A stretch of DNA of 64,000 bases from Lyophyllum atratum (Eukaryota; Basidiomycota; Agaricomycetes; Agaricales; Lyophyllaceae). Position 1 is the stretch's first letter; every line of letters begins with the position of its first letter. Under the pieces are notes generated by a model. It had not been told where the DNA came from, made no database searches, and saw only the letters and a program-made list of their open reading frames with translations. Made by a program: the position numbers and the translations under genes. The DNA is taken from assembly GCA_014905825.1 (NCBI GenBank), contig JACGCN010000013.1:1364001-1428000 (forward strand), given 5' to 3'. Below, in pieces: positions 21,270-34,934 of the stretch.

Positions 21270-22170
21270 TCAGTGTCCAATTGTAACCGTGACCTTCTGC
21301 CCCTTAATCCCCAAGAAATGCGACGCGTCGTCCTCGGCGACGATGGTAACCTTGCCCTTGCACCGCGTCCTAGCCTCTCGGTCTGCGACATCGGGCTTCA
21401 GACCCACCCACGTCGTTAGATCGCTCTGTTTTCGCTTGAGGCTACTTGGCATAGGGGTCGCGCCGATATTGGGACTTGGTTTCATGATTGTCGGGGCAGC
21501 GAGGCAGGTGCACCTGAAGGCGATGCGGTAGGAAGCGCCTGAGGTGGGCTTGATGGCATGGTCGTGTCTATTGCGGCAGTCAGCCGAAAAGCCATTGAAG
21601 CGAACTAAGTGTGTCTGACTCAAATGGAATCTTCGCGATCTTACGCAGGTCATCTACGACTATTATGGTGCGCCGCCTGTGGTCTATTTCTGCTTTCGTG
21701 ACGATGGAGAAGGAGCCACGAAAGTGGGACTTCTTCGATAAGACTTTCATCGCTTTGTACATATCCGTCGCGCTCTGATACTCGGTATTGTCGTGTTCTG
21801 CGGTTGCCTACCTCACAATATGGTTTCAGTAGACTAGAGTGATATTGAAACATGAAAAACTCACGAACGAGGTGGTTTCTGCACTGTCGAGGCCATTCGT
21901 GCCTGAGCCAGTAGCGTAACTCTTCTTAAATCGCTTCTTCATACTCTGCAAAACATCTGGCTCATCTTCGGCCTTTCGCTTTCCCTTAGTAGCAACTCCC
22001 GCGGCCAAAAGTTTGACTTTCTGTGCGTAGCGAGCCTTCTCAATCTTCTTTTTCTCCCTGCACTCGGCACAGCTTTTGCGCCAGTCGGAGACAGGGATGC
22101 GGTCGCGTTTGCATTTGGAACACGCGCGTGTTTCTTCTAGTTGGGGCGTCAACGATGATCCTGAAGGCAT
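21270..22170 (-). CDS. Hypothetical protein with CX2C zinc finger
   Basis: Not recognised. The ATG at 22170 starts MPSGSSLTPQLEETRACSKC; an upstream in-frame ATG at 22218 is possible. The N-terminal exon has a four-Cys cluster, CSKCKRDRIPVSDWRKSCAEC, followed by a basic helix EKKKIEKARYAQKVKLL and a nuclear-localisation-like KRK/KKRFKK region. The first intron follows SAETTSFV; the next exon reads ATAEHDNTEYQSATDMYKAM and SKKSHFRGSFSIVTKAEIDH. The last exon has CRNRHDHAI, FRCTCLAAP and the ending CKGKVTIVAEDDASHFLGIK then GQKVTVTIGH. This could be a nuclear protein; the paired N-terminal Cys motif and the Cys/His-containing C-terminal domain suggest a lineage-specific family. No function is inferred. 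Confidence 0.6.
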
Positions 22171-22218
22171 GGCTGGGTTCGAGTGAGGAGGCGCGAGGGT
22201 GGTTACGATGGTGAACAA

Positions 22219-23225
22219 AGAAAATGTCGACTCCCTGGGTCACGGTTGTGACATACGCGTAGATGAAATCACGTGGAGTTATCTCAACGACGCGACACTA
22301 GCTTTCGGTACACGAAACACTCTGAGCCACCGCAACATACGCAGAGAGAGCTTCATGAAAGTCAGTCAACGGGAATTAGGTGCCTCTGAAGGACATTCAA
22401 TTTTGCCAGTGCTTAAAACACCCGGCACTCCTTTCTGTCGCGTCACCAACGCGTCAGTGCGGCGTCACGGGCTGCGGCTACGATGGCAATTTCCCTGCAC
22501 CGGTTCTGATGCTCGTGTCATGCGACAGTTCCATGATCTGAGGAACCTCCGTACGTTTTCATTGGCCCTTCGTAGTTTAACTCTTGTAGGTGCGTATTTT
22601 CGAAGCAACATGGCATTTCGGAAGCGATAATCATGTCATACAAGATAACCAATTTGTCTATTCTAGTCAATCGCTGACACGAAGTCTAAACGCTCACAGT
22701 CCTGCGAGCCCATCATCGATATTGTTGTAGCCCCTTGGGCTTGCCCCGCGTGACACATGAGGCCGCGATCAGGGGCTTATCATCGGCGGTTCGGTAGATT
22801 AACGGGATAGGTAAAACTGTTAGAAAAAAGAAGGAGTTCTACCCTCAACTGCTTTGTTTTGTGATGAAGACAATCAGCAGATCCCAGGGCTAATGCTCGA
22901 TTCGAAGCCACCCTGTTTTACGCGGAACTCCGACCATAGGTCCACAGCTCTAAGGAAGGCCTCCAGGCGTCTGTATGTCCGACGTCTGTGTGTTGATCCT
23001 CTATTTCCTTTTCTTTAAGCGTGTGATCATGACCACAGAGGTCATATAAGAGGATGAGTAGCTTGCTTTTGAAGATGAAAGATCTGGTGCGCCACACAGC
23101 TATCATGTCGACCAAAACATCCAACAACACCGTCACAAGATATGCAAGGTTCGTCACATGACTGCTCAACTTTTTTATTCGCGAATTCCTTCACGGTTCC
23201 ACTTTCTCCGCACCACTCATACAAA
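22219..23225. other. divergent intergenic region
   Basis: About 1 kb between a minus-strand gene and the plus-strand cyclophilin, so it should carry both promoters. No coding family seen. Confidence 0.5.
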
Positions 23226-24099
<874 letters not shown>

Positions 24100-24327
24100 T
24101 ACACCCATCATCCTGTTTACCCTGTTACATTAATAGAGCATACCTTCCCGATCCCCTTCAGACCTCGAACTCTTACAGCTGCATGGTTCGATTCAAGACC
24201 CGCGTCAAGCAGACATTTAAGCCACAGGCTCACAGCGAGACATTCAAGCATAGAAGAATTGATCCTCTCGGGTTAGGGTTCCATTGATCCCACGTCTCCG
24301 GCCCCGACGGCCCTAGGCCTTCGAATT

Positions 24328-26756
24328 ATGGGTCACACATCTTCCACTGCGTCCACCATGGCCTCTCCGCCGGCCCAGCACTCATCGATATCCACGATAT
24401 TTGCGCTGCCCCCTGAGCTGGTGGAGGAAACACTCGTTATAACTGCCGCTGGTGGGTTCCCGGGGGCAATTGCGGCCATTGGGCGCACCTGCCGTTATTT
24501 CCACCGTCTCATATACCGCTCCACCGACCATCACCTCTGGAGGCAGGCGTTCCTGACCACGTTTGATGACCCACGGCTTGTACTGAGACGGCTGCGGCTT
24601 ACAACATTAACAGGGCCCGCGGAGGAAGGGGGCTGCGAAACGGATGTGACGGTGGACTGGGCGGGGGAGTTCACGAGGAGGATGGATGCTGCGAGGATGT
24701 TCAGGAAGCATGCAGAGCTTATGCCCAGGACTATTGATGTCTTTTCTGACACTCAGGAGGTGCGTCCCCCGTTCCTCCGCCGTATGGCCGATCCCTGATC
24801 ATACGGATGATATTTATGTGTCAGATTGATGACATTCCATTTACCCTCACGAAGGCCCTGGAGACTATCCTTTCTGTAGTGGAAACATCTGCGCCGTTCC
24901 CATCTCACGACCCCAACCTGATGCGCTCTACTCTAAGCTTTCCTGCGATCCTGACGTTGCACGGCGCTTCAACACCATTTCCTTGCGATCTAAAGTCCCT
25001 CAATACGACGTGGATAGAAAAAACACTCCGATACGGATACCCACCCGCGCTTGTACAACGATACCTACTGGCGGGCCACCAGCCGTCCAAGCCCCTGAAG
25101 GCAGCTGAGAATACCGTGTGGGGGTACCCCGAGGAGGGGCGGCTCTTCCACAAACTCGTCTTCCTCAAGGGCTTCATCCCCGTCCCGAGCACACCATCAC
25201 AAAACGTAGAACCTTGGGAAATTTCGCGCGACGCTGAAGATCTGCCCCGAAAGTCGCTCCAGTCGTCAGAGCAGCAGACACTAGCGGCGCGCGAGGTTGC
25301 TCGGAGTAAGGTATACAACCTGAGGTATCTACGCGCGGAACGCTCTTGGGGCCCCTTTCTCCCTCATGGAGGGGCCGTACATGATCCTAATACCAGAAAC
25401 AGAGCGTCGAGCGCGTCTTTTCCTGACTTCGAGCAGGAGTTGTCGCAGTATATGCTCAACGTCGGTAACCTGATTGTAGATGAGGCGAGCTCGACGTCAG
25501 ATTCGTACGACGACGACGACGACGACTTCGTGCCTGAAGAGAACGAGGAGGACGAGGATGAGGAGGATGTAGATGAGGAGGACGTAGGTATCATGTTTCA
25601 CCGCCGACGCGTCGATCCGAAGTTCGTGAGCCCGAAGCCGCATGAAGTCCTGCCGGACTATACCTTCCTCGCAGCGGCACGGCTTCTCGTCGAGACGAAC
25701 TTGAGAGAAATGCTGATGATAGGTGGGGTAGACAATACAGCGGACCCTAGGGATGCGGGTACGCCGGTTTTTAGAATTGTGGATGCGATGAGCTGCCTGG
25801 AGTTTGGAAGGATGGGTGGAGCGCCGGCTTTCTGGGAGAACAGTTGGGTAGCGCCACAAACTGAGAATACCTCTGAGGAAATGAAGGAAGCGCAGATTAC
25901 GAACGGTCTGCCGAAACTGGATCGGAAAGGGAAGGGAAAAGCAAAGGCTGAAGACTACGAAGCAGTCGATGGGTGGGACTGGGCGGGCGTCACTGGACGA
26001 TGGATGTAAGTGTACTTAGTTCTCTTCACCTTGACACAAAGTCAATAACAAGGTAATGGCAGACGCATTATCTGCTGGCTCGACTATCGCGATCTACTCC
26101 GTGAGTGTCGTCATGTTCGTTCTTCCCCTATCACTGACAACCCTTTTGTCATTCGCGCTAGTCCATAACGTCAGTCGTCTTCCTACGCGTTTCAGCCATA
26201 CGATTGAATTTTTATGTACAGCTTCATGGTTATAATGGCGATGACATGGGTGAAACCACCCGCTTTTTCCCAATGACATTACGCGTGGCAGGGTACTCAA
26301 AGCCTCCAAAACCGGACCCATCCATCTGCGAGAGCGACTCCCTCGTGTGGAAGCTCCCTGTCATCCACGTCGAGGGCGAATCAAAGGGATCTGACCTGGA
26401 AAACGACTCGCAAATGGTGCGCAACGTTCAGGGGACGGTGAGGATGGTCAAGGATGGGGCAATTCGTTGGAGTATGGTTAGTCTCATAATTCCCCGTTGC
26501 TTCCGCAACGCTGATACGCGTCTTGGTCGGTGTCGCATGCAGACATCGTCTTATCCAAATGAAGATAACCCTGAGTGGGCGACTGAAGCCATCCAGATCG
26601 GATCCATTGGGTCTGCCATTGGCATTTTGGGTATGTGGACGGGCGCTGAACAGTGAGTGCAAAGGAACCTCCGCTCGTAGCAAAAGCTTTACATACATCA
26701 CGCCTAGTGGTAGCACAGATCCGCTAGGTCCAGCATGGGCATGGAAGGTTGCATAG
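24328..26756 (+). CDS. F-box protein with long acidic middle region
   Basis: Probably a substrate adaptor for an SCF ubiquitin ligase. Exon 1 (24328-24759) carries an F-box: ISTIFALPPELVEETLVITA, then AIGRTCRYFHRLIYRS and HHLWRQAFLTTFDDPR. Exon 2 (24825-26005) is a long domain with TWIEKTLRYGYPPALVQRYL, an acidic stretch of Asp/Glu around residues 375-400, and YTFLAAARLLVETNLREMLM. The last exons read IRIICWLDYRDLLHN, RFFPMTLRVAGYSKPP, VHGTVRMV-like VQGTVRMVKDGAIRWSM, AIQIGSIGSAIGILGMWTGA and the end LGPAWAWKVA. Phases agree at each junction. The same architecture is, from memory, frequent in Agaricomycete F-box families. Targets cannot be deduced. Confidence 0.85.
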
Positions 26757-26854
26757 TGTCTAGCTCTGTTGCAGAACTATAACATCGAATCTCTATACTA
26801 CATCATCAAGCACCTAACAAGGTAGACGGCCCTTGCGCCGCACGTTGCCCATCC

Positions 26855-27246
26855 TCAAGAAAATGGGAGGGCCAAGAGATGCCAAAGATCATCGATGATG
26901 TATTGGCGTTTTGCACGCATGAAATTGACAATCTTACAAAGGCATTCCGGGCACAACCCTTCCTGTAGCATCCTACATTTATTCTGGCAGTAATATGTAT
27001 CCCAAAATACTGCGAAAGTGGGTGATTTCGTGAAGGATTACCAGCAGGGAGGCAATCGTCCGATTCGTCCATCCACGATATCGTCTCAGTCTGAGCTTCC
27101 TCATACTGGGTGGAAAATGGATATACTTTCATAGCGTAAGGCGCGGTCGTCTCAGTTCTAGCGCTCAGAATATTGGCGACACAGTAGAATTCAAATTTCA
27201 AAGATGTTGTTGTGGTCACCGTCAGATCGGCTACCGCTCGAAGCAT
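26855..27246 (-). CDS. Possible small Cys-rich protein gene
   Basis: Weak prediction. On the minus strand an exon-like stretch reads LKFEFYCVANILSARTETT and VYPFSTQYEEAQTETISW. A 32-nt gt-ag interval would join it to a segment with a Cys cluster, YCQNKCRMLQEGLCPECLC, and YIIDDLWHLLALPF before a stop at 26855. The paired Cys spacing looks structured, but the intron would be shorter than its neighbours in this genome and no family is recognised. It could be a fragment of a larger gene or chance. Confidence 0.25.
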
Positions 27247-27636
27247 CGGCCCGAGACAGGTCCAGGAGACGATTACGTGGGAAAGTGATACCCAACCTAT
27301 TTGGAGTCAAACGCGAACCAGCCCAACTATGGCCACAGTATATGTAATGATGCTGCCACGCGCCGTGTACTATCATTTCAATTCTGAGGACTTGTACGCC
27401 CGGAAGCCCCCATTGTCAGTCCCAGAAGTCAACTCGGGCAGTGGCCAGTGTCTTCTACACCATCTCCGAAGGAAAACACCAATTTACTATGATCATAGAG
27501 GTCCTTAACTTGGTGAGATCGAGTCTAATTTGAACGTTGAACCATCATCTACATATGAGTTATCAGCTGACAGCATGAATCATCAGCGCTTCAGCCTTTT
27601 GCCTGTTCACCGTCCTTGTTGCTATCGACTACTACA

Positions 27637-28910
27637 ATGGTCAATCGTCTGCGTGCCACTGTAAACTGCGATATGGGCGAGGTATGCTCAAGAATCCTAA
27701 GACCCATAGGCTCCGCTTAATTGTTACATTCAGGGATTCTCGCTTTACACCGTTGTAAATGCTCAACTCAGAATTCGAGGTTCTACACAGGCTGACCTCA
27801 CCCCCTCACGAAGGGTGATGATGAGGCGCTCATGAAGACGATCCACCTCGCGAACATAGCCTGCGGGTTTCATGCTTCGTAAGTTTGACTCCTCTGCACG
27901 CTTTCTCTCCATGCTCATCCAATCGAAAAGTGACTTCTCGGTCATGAACAAGACCGTTGCCCTGGCTAAGCTAAACAATGTACGTGTCGGCGCACACCCA
28001 TCCCTTCCGGATCTACAAGGCTTCGGCAGGAGGGAGATGGCTATAGAACCGGTAAGCGCACAGCATGTTACACCTAACACATTTTTTCAATGAAGTCCCT
28101 GCTGTAGGACGAGTTGACCTCGTGCTTTATCTATCAAGTAGGTGCTCTATCCGGGTTTCTCAAGCTTCACGGCCTACCACTCAACCACGTATGTCGGTTC
28201 GGTTGCTACAATGACGTATCCAAGTAACGTGTGTCCTTGCCTCTACTCAGCTCAAGCCGCATGGTGCCATCTACGGCCAGACGGCTCGCTCTCTTCCTCT
28301 GGCACGGGCTGTCGTCAAGGCCATCCAAGTTTTCGCTAAAACGCAAGATGAACCCATTGCTTTCATCGGCGTTGCCGGAACCGCCCATCAGACCGCCGCT
28401 GAAGAAGCTGGCGTGAGATTTATACCTGGTTCGTCGCTGCTTCTCGGCTCCCTCTCCATCTCCTCATATCACACGATCTAGAATGGTTCGCAGACCTTGA
28501 TTATACCGTTGATGGGAAACTCATCATTACCCAGTAGGTAACTGCAGTGTAGTCCTGTCCGCTTACTGACTGTTCACCGCCAGAAAACATACTCCCGTCG
28601 AGTTGGAAGTTGTTCGCAAGCGAGTAAGTCACGACGCCCCGTAAGATTGAGAATTCTACTGACTATCGATCACAGGTCGAAAGGCTTCTATCATCTCATC
28701 AGATAACAACCGTGGATGGTTCGTATCTGCCTCTGGGAACTAATCTCGCCGAGGTGTCCATCTGCTGCCACTCCGATACTCCCGTAAGCGCCGTTTTCGT
28801 TTTGGGATTGACCACAAAGCCTGACTTGTTATCCTCAGGGTGCTGTAGAAATCGCCCAACTCGTAAAATCCATTGCTGATGAAAACAATCGGGCCGCCGG
28901 TCATGTATGA
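27637..28910 (+). CDS. LamB/YcsF family protein (5-oxoprolinase subunit A-like)
   Basis: Homologue of prokaryotic PxpA (YbgL/YcsF), which with PxpB and PxpC forms an ATP-dependent 5-oxoprolinase. The start [15 protein letters not shown] carries the family N-terminus, followed across short introns by [97 protein letters not shown] and the C-terminal [19 protein letters not shown]. All the family's conserved blocks are present, and length (about 250-260 residues) is normal. About nine small exons. The next gene, 300 bp downstream on the same strand, holds PxpB- and PxpC-like domains, which supports a shared pathway acting on pyroglutamate or a similar small lactam or urea compound. Confidence 0.9.
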
Positions 28911-29213
28911 CCACTGACCAATCGTCGTCTTATTTATACATATCCCCTTGTGTGCGCAAAAGAATTCACGGACCCCTAATGGACCCATACATATGAGGCA
29001 GATGATATCATGGGAAGCACATCATGATCGACGCGTCTAATTTCTGCTTGCTCTCCCACTCCGCGTATTTCGTCACAGGATATCGCGTCTATTTATGTCC
29101 TCGCTATCAAGTATACCCCTGTGTAGCCACGATCCGGAGATCCGGGGGCTCACGACTCCCAGCCAGAGGAAGAAATTGACTTCACGTCATCATTCACACC
29201 TCTCGCGCCAACA

Positions 29214-32200
29214 ATGTCGACTCCCAGCCCATATGCAGGACATAAACTGCTCATTGCCAACCGCGGAGAGATTGCTGTCCGAATCATACGCACCGCCAAA
29301 GAACTTGGGCTGTCCACGATCGCAATATACACACCCTCTGATACACTCTCTCCTCATGTATCGATGGCGGATGAGGCCATCGCTCTTCCTGCAGACGAAA
29401 GTGGCAAAAACCTAGGGGATAATGAAGCGAAGAGCTACCTAGCTGCAGCCAGCATCGTCTCCATTTGCCTCGCCAACGGTGTAACCCTCCTCCATCCCGG
29501 ATATGGATTCCTATCCGAGAATGCAGATTTTGCGTCGCGTCTAATTGAGGCTGGAATAACGTGGCTTGGACCACGACCTGAAGTGATCCGTATGATGGGC
29601 CTCAAGCACGAAGCCCGGGTTGCTGCTGCGCAGGCTGGAGTCCCAGTTGTTCCGGGATCAGCTGGACTTCTCGGTACCGCCGCGGATGCGCTAAAAGAGG
29701 CAGCGCGTATCGGGTTTCCTGTAATACTGAAAGCCACGGCAGGTGGAGGAGGGATGGGAATGGTGGTTTGTGAGAGTGAAGAAGATCTCCAGGCGCAGTT
29801 TCTCTCGACTCAACAACGATCCAAAGTTTGTCCTTGGCCTGCGCTTGACCGTCTACTATGATTAAACCGCAGCTCACAGAACCTTTTCAGCGCAGATGGC
29901 CTTTTTATCGAACGGTATTTTTCAGCTGCTCGCCACATCGAAATTCAGGTTTGAGCTAACATACAAACATTCGAATGTCAAAATACTCATCGTTCATTAG
30001 GTGTTTGGCAATGGGCTCGGGGATGTTGTGCATATGAATGAACGGGAATGTAGCGTGCAGCGGCGGCACCAGAAGATTATCGAGGAGTCGCCTAGTCCCT
30101 TTGTTGAATCCTATCCGGGTAAAACTTCCTCGCGCGGTATTTCCTCACTGGAAAACTCACGCTCTATTCATAGGTCTGAAGGAAAGGATGTGCGATGCCG
30201 CGGTCAACTTATGTCGCACCGTGAAATATAGCTCGGCAGGTACGGGCCCTATTGCGTCCCACGTTTCATTGACGCCTAAAGTATGAACAGGTACTGTGGA
30301 ATTTCTTGTCGACGAGGCGACCGGGGACTTTTATTTCCTCGAGATGAATACCAGAATTCAGGCAAGTATTTCGCAACGAGCCACGGGTCCAAAAATAAAC
30401 AATCTTCAGGTGGAACACCCCGTCACAGAAGCCATACATCCGGGTTTGGATCTTGTGAAGCTTATGATCAAGCAAGGAATTGCCGAACGCCAGGCTACTG
30501 GTCCCGTAAATGGTTTAGGGACCAGTGAGCCGGAGATGCAGCAAGCTACCTACGATACGCTCAGATTATTGGGACAAGATCTATATGCCTACGCAATAGA
30601 AGGGCGAGTATATGCTGAAAATCCTTCACAGGGATTCATGCCGAGTCCTGGGTTATTGCAATGTGTTGAGCTGAATAGTCATCGCTTCGATTGGCTAAGA
30701 ATCGAGACTTGGGTATGCTGTTTCCCCCAGAACTCTTTCTCGTGTTCGGACTCTCATTGTTCTGTTTCTCACCCAGGTCTCCACTGGGCTTCTCGTCACC
30801 CCCTTTTTCGACGGTTTACTCGCCAAAATCATTGTAACTGGGCGCTCCCGAGCGGAAGCGATTGCCAGATTTGAACAAGCGCTCGACATGACCAAGATCT
30901 ACGGCCCACCGAACAATATGGAATATATGAAACTGATCGCAGGCACCCAGATATTTCGTGAAGGGCGAGCCACCACCAATTTTCTGGCCGACTTTGTCTT
31001 CAAGCCATGGTAAGGTTGCGGATACGATCTCCGTGGTTTACACTGACGATCCCTCTCTTTTTGGATAGTGCGTTCACGGTCATCTCAGCCGGGATAGAGT
31101 CTACTGTCCAAGATCTCCCGGGACGTACCTTGGGCTTGGGCATCCCTCGGGCTGGTCCGATGGACTCATTAGCGCTTTCAGCTGGGAACATTCTCGTGGA
31201 CAATCCGCCCACGATGGAAGGACTGGAGATTGTTATTCTCCCGAGCATCGGTTTTGAACTGGAATTCAGCGTGGCTGCTGTCATCGCCGTTACTGGGAAG
31301 AAGGTAACAGTCAAGGTGAACGATGCGACAACGGACATGTGGACGAAGATCACAATACCACAAACCGGAAGGCTACGATTGGAAGTGGACCCAGAAACCG
31401 AAACGTCGGACGCTGGGTTTAGAGTCTACGTCTGTCTTCGAGGAGGCCTTCCCAGCGTACCTCCATATCTGGGATCCAAATCGACATCCATGGGACTGGG
31501 TGGCTATCAGGTGTGGCCTTTCGACCTTTATATATACTCCTGCTCCACTTTACTCACGCCTGAGTTTTGCTATTTTTAGGGCAGAGCGCTGCTTGCTGGA
31601 GACCAACTTTCTTTGGGATCCTGTAATCCTGGAGCGAAGGATGATCTGAGCACATCTTCGCTTGCGCGCGCCTTGGTTCCCAAATATTCATCGGAGTGGA
31701 TTGTTTATGTCCTTCCTGGTCCTCAAGATGACGAAGATTTCATCGCCTCCGACGGTATAAACGCATTCTATTCTACTAAATGGCGAGTTAGTTTTGCGAG
31801 TAATCGACTGGGCATCAGACTCGAGTCTTCCGAGAAAATTCAGTGGGCTAGGGCGAACGGCGGAGAGGGAGGCTCTCACCCGAGTAATATCTTGGATAAC
31901 GGTTATGCGTCTGGATCCATCAATATCAACGGAGACACTCCTGTTATCCTCACTAGGGACGGACCTGATATGGGAGGCTACGTGTCGCTGTGCACCGTTG
32001 CTTCCGGAGACATGTAATGTCGTCAAAACTCCTGATCTCCCGTTCTAAATGTGCTTTCCTCTAGGTGGAAGCTCGGGCAAGTACAACCCGGAAATACAAT
32101 TCAATTTAGGCGGATTTCATGGCGAAGTTGTATCCGGCTGAACGAAACGGCCCAGAATTGGATTGCTTCTGTGCGCTCTTGCCTCCAAGATCCTTCCGTT

Positions 32201-34079
32201 CAGTACGACGAAGAAACCCCATGGGCTGTCGACATACAAGATACTCCTCACTCGTCAATCCTCCATGAAGTAGGCCACGAGCGAACCAGGGTGACTTTCC
32301 GAGAGGTACTGTCATGGTCCGGACTGTCAGTCGGTTTCTAATGTATTCCAAAGGCAGGTGACTCTGCGATACTCGTGGAATTTGGTACAATGAACCTTGA
32401 TCTGGATATCCGAGCTCGCATACATGCATTCCAGTCTATACTCACAACAAACATTCCCGTTGGCTTAACATTGCTCGCACCGTGCGTTCGCTCGATTATG
32501 GTGAGTCCCTCGAACATGATCACTCCCACAGTAACATATCACTTCCTAGTGCCATTTCGATCCAACAATTGTGACGCAAGCCAATTTTCTTCTGTCACTC
32601 ACTGCTGCGCAAAAGACGCTACCGAGCTCTGTCACCGATATGCGCTTTTCAGGACGCAAAATCACCTTCCCCATCGTCCTCGACGACCCATGGAACCAGG
32701 AGGCATTGAGCCGATATATGAAGACGACTAGGCAGAAGGCGGTATACCTACCAAGTAACATCGAATACCTTGCCAGAAATAATGGTCTCGAAGGAGGCGC
32801 CGAGGAGGCGCTCAAGAGATTGATCGGTACAGACTGGGTATGGGCGCGATCATACATAGCGGAAAACCTTGCTGACTATTCGTCAGCTCGTCCTTGGGGT
32901 CGGGTTCTACCTAGGGTGTCCATTCCTAGTCCCAGTAAGGTTCAATTGCTCGGTATAGTTAGCCTGCCGTGACGATAAACTCAGATCGACCCACGATGCC
33001 GACTTATTGGACAGAAGATGAACCCTTCCCGTACATTCACTCCCAGGGTATGTCTGACACCCGGTGCTCTATTCCATTTCCTTCTAATCCATCCCTTTAG
33101 GGCGCGATTGGAATCGCAGGCCCGGTTGCAGCGATATATCCTGTGGAATCTCCAGGAGGTTATCAGCTGTATGGTCGTACATTACCAACTTGGCAGACCT
33201 GGGGTAAGGGCGTGGATTTCAGCCCCGCAAAACCTTGGTTACTGCAGCCCTTCGATCAGGTAATCGTTCCAGCATTCTACCTCAAGTTAAAATTGATGGG
33301 AAAATCACGCCAAGATACATTTCGAATCCGTCAGCGCGAACCAATACACAGAGGTCAGTAGAAAGCTTTGTAGCCTTCAATGCCCGTATATATGAACTTT
33401 CGGACGTTCGTGATCTTAGCTCGAGAAAGATTTCGATGCAGGCTTGTACGCATTCAAGGTGAGCGTTGGCTTGTTTTCTTGTTGCAAGCGCATAGCTGAT
33501 GCAGGATAGAAAGATCGAGCAAATGACGTTCTCCATGGAGGAATACACGAAATTTGTAGATTCGATTTCCGACGAAGTGATGGCATTCCGTTCACGACAA
33601 CAAATTTGTTCCTCGGTGGAAGATGAACAGTGAGTGGAGGCAGCAACAACAGCGAGACCTCGACCTCATCGCTATGCTAGGGAACGAGAGTATCTTCGCG
33701 AGCTCGACGTGGAGAAGAAAGCGCGGATTGACTCTCTAAAGTCCGAAGAAAGAGAACAAGAAAGTGAGAGTTCGTCGTATCGGAAAAGGGACAAACTCTA
33801 GAAATACGACGTCTACTAACGCGTTCGCCAGGCTTTGCTGATCCAGGTTCCGTCACTATTAATGCCTCGTTGTTCGCCTCTGTCTGGAGGATCAATGTTC
33901 AACCTGGGGACGTTATACAAGCGGCGGACGACGTGCTGTTGATCCTCGAAGCTATGAAGATGGAAATCCCAATACGAGGAGGGGAACGGAATGTCGGTAA
34001 GACCATCAAGCAGCTTGGGAAAGGTGTTGCAGAAGGAGCTTCGGTTAGCCCTGGCGATGTCCTTTTTGTGCTTTTATGA
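29214..34079 (+). CDS. Urea carboxylase-like biotin enzyme (BC-AHS2-AHS1-biotinyl)
   Basis: Large biotin-dependent carboxylase. Domain order: biotin carboxylase ([54 protein letters not shown] joined to [16 protein letters not shown]); then KipA/PxpC/AHS2 ([20 protein letters not shown]); then KipI/PxpB/AHS1 ([30 protein letters not shown]); then a biotinyl domain with EAMKMEIPI, the biotinylated Lys being codon 33957-33959. This is the layout of urea carboxylase, but no allophanate hydrolase or amidase domain is attached or nearby. [10 protein letters not shown] is closer to urea carboxylase than to bacterial PxpB. The model needs many introns, including a GC-AG intron at 30362-30409 between MNTRIQ and VEHP that is in frame. 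All key motifs are intact. Substrate is uncertain: urea, or 5-oxoproline together with the adjacent PxpA-like protein. Confidence 0.88.
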
Positions 34080-34934
34080 AACAAATTCTTTCACGTCGCT
34101 AAGTCACTCTCCGTGGTCATCGTTACTGCCAAAATGTACTGGAATCTGTGCGTAATGCAAGCTAAGAAGTTGGGCTATCCTAGGCCGGTACTTCGCGATT
34201 CAACAGGAGCAAATAATTTGAACGTGCATTTCAAAGTTGATATCGCGACTTCATCGCAACCGCCATCATGAACCAAGGGCTTATACAAGCAGACTGCTTT
34301 CTCGCGAAACCATTACTTCGGGTGACATGGATGCCTTCCAATGCATTGTACATCAAGCGCTCTTGTAACCCCGTGGAAAACCAGGTGGAGTACGAGCTAC
34401 TGTTCGTGCATGTGTGACCATATGAAGTTAAAAGGTATATTTAGACTGACGTCCCACACCCACAGACAAGGGTAAATCCCACCAATTTTTAGATGGAGCC
34501 CTTTTGGCGGCCTACCGCCAGTTGTAAGCCGATGGGAATTGCGACTCCGGCTGATGCGTCTGAGCTTTTTTGTCGATTTGCGGTTCGTGACAGCATCGAG
34601 TTCGTTCCCCATCTCAAACAAACCTGCAACACGCCTAATACCACTTGCTGGTATTTTTGTCTTTGCATACTCGCAGGAATTCCCAATAACCTACCCTTGC
34701 GCAAATCCTCACAGTACTTTGCCGCTACTCGCACACATGTCGCGCTCACACCGTTGTCCCTAGACTTTGGGGAAAGCCAGGATGAGAAGTGCAGATCGCG
34801 ACAACGCTTTCGCGCATCTCACGCTGCGAAACCCCCTACACCCATTGGTGAAGTGCAGGGGCGCGAAAAAATGCCTCACGTTTAAAAGGGCATCAAACGG
34901 CGCAGAGTAAGGCAGGACTTCCCTCTGTCACAGA
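34080..34934. other. intergenic, laccase promoter region
   Basis: No gene recognised. The right end should be the laccase promoter; the A-rich tttaaaagg near 34882 lies about 50 bp before the laccase ATG and could serve as a TATA-like element. This is a weak inference. Confidence 0.4.
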
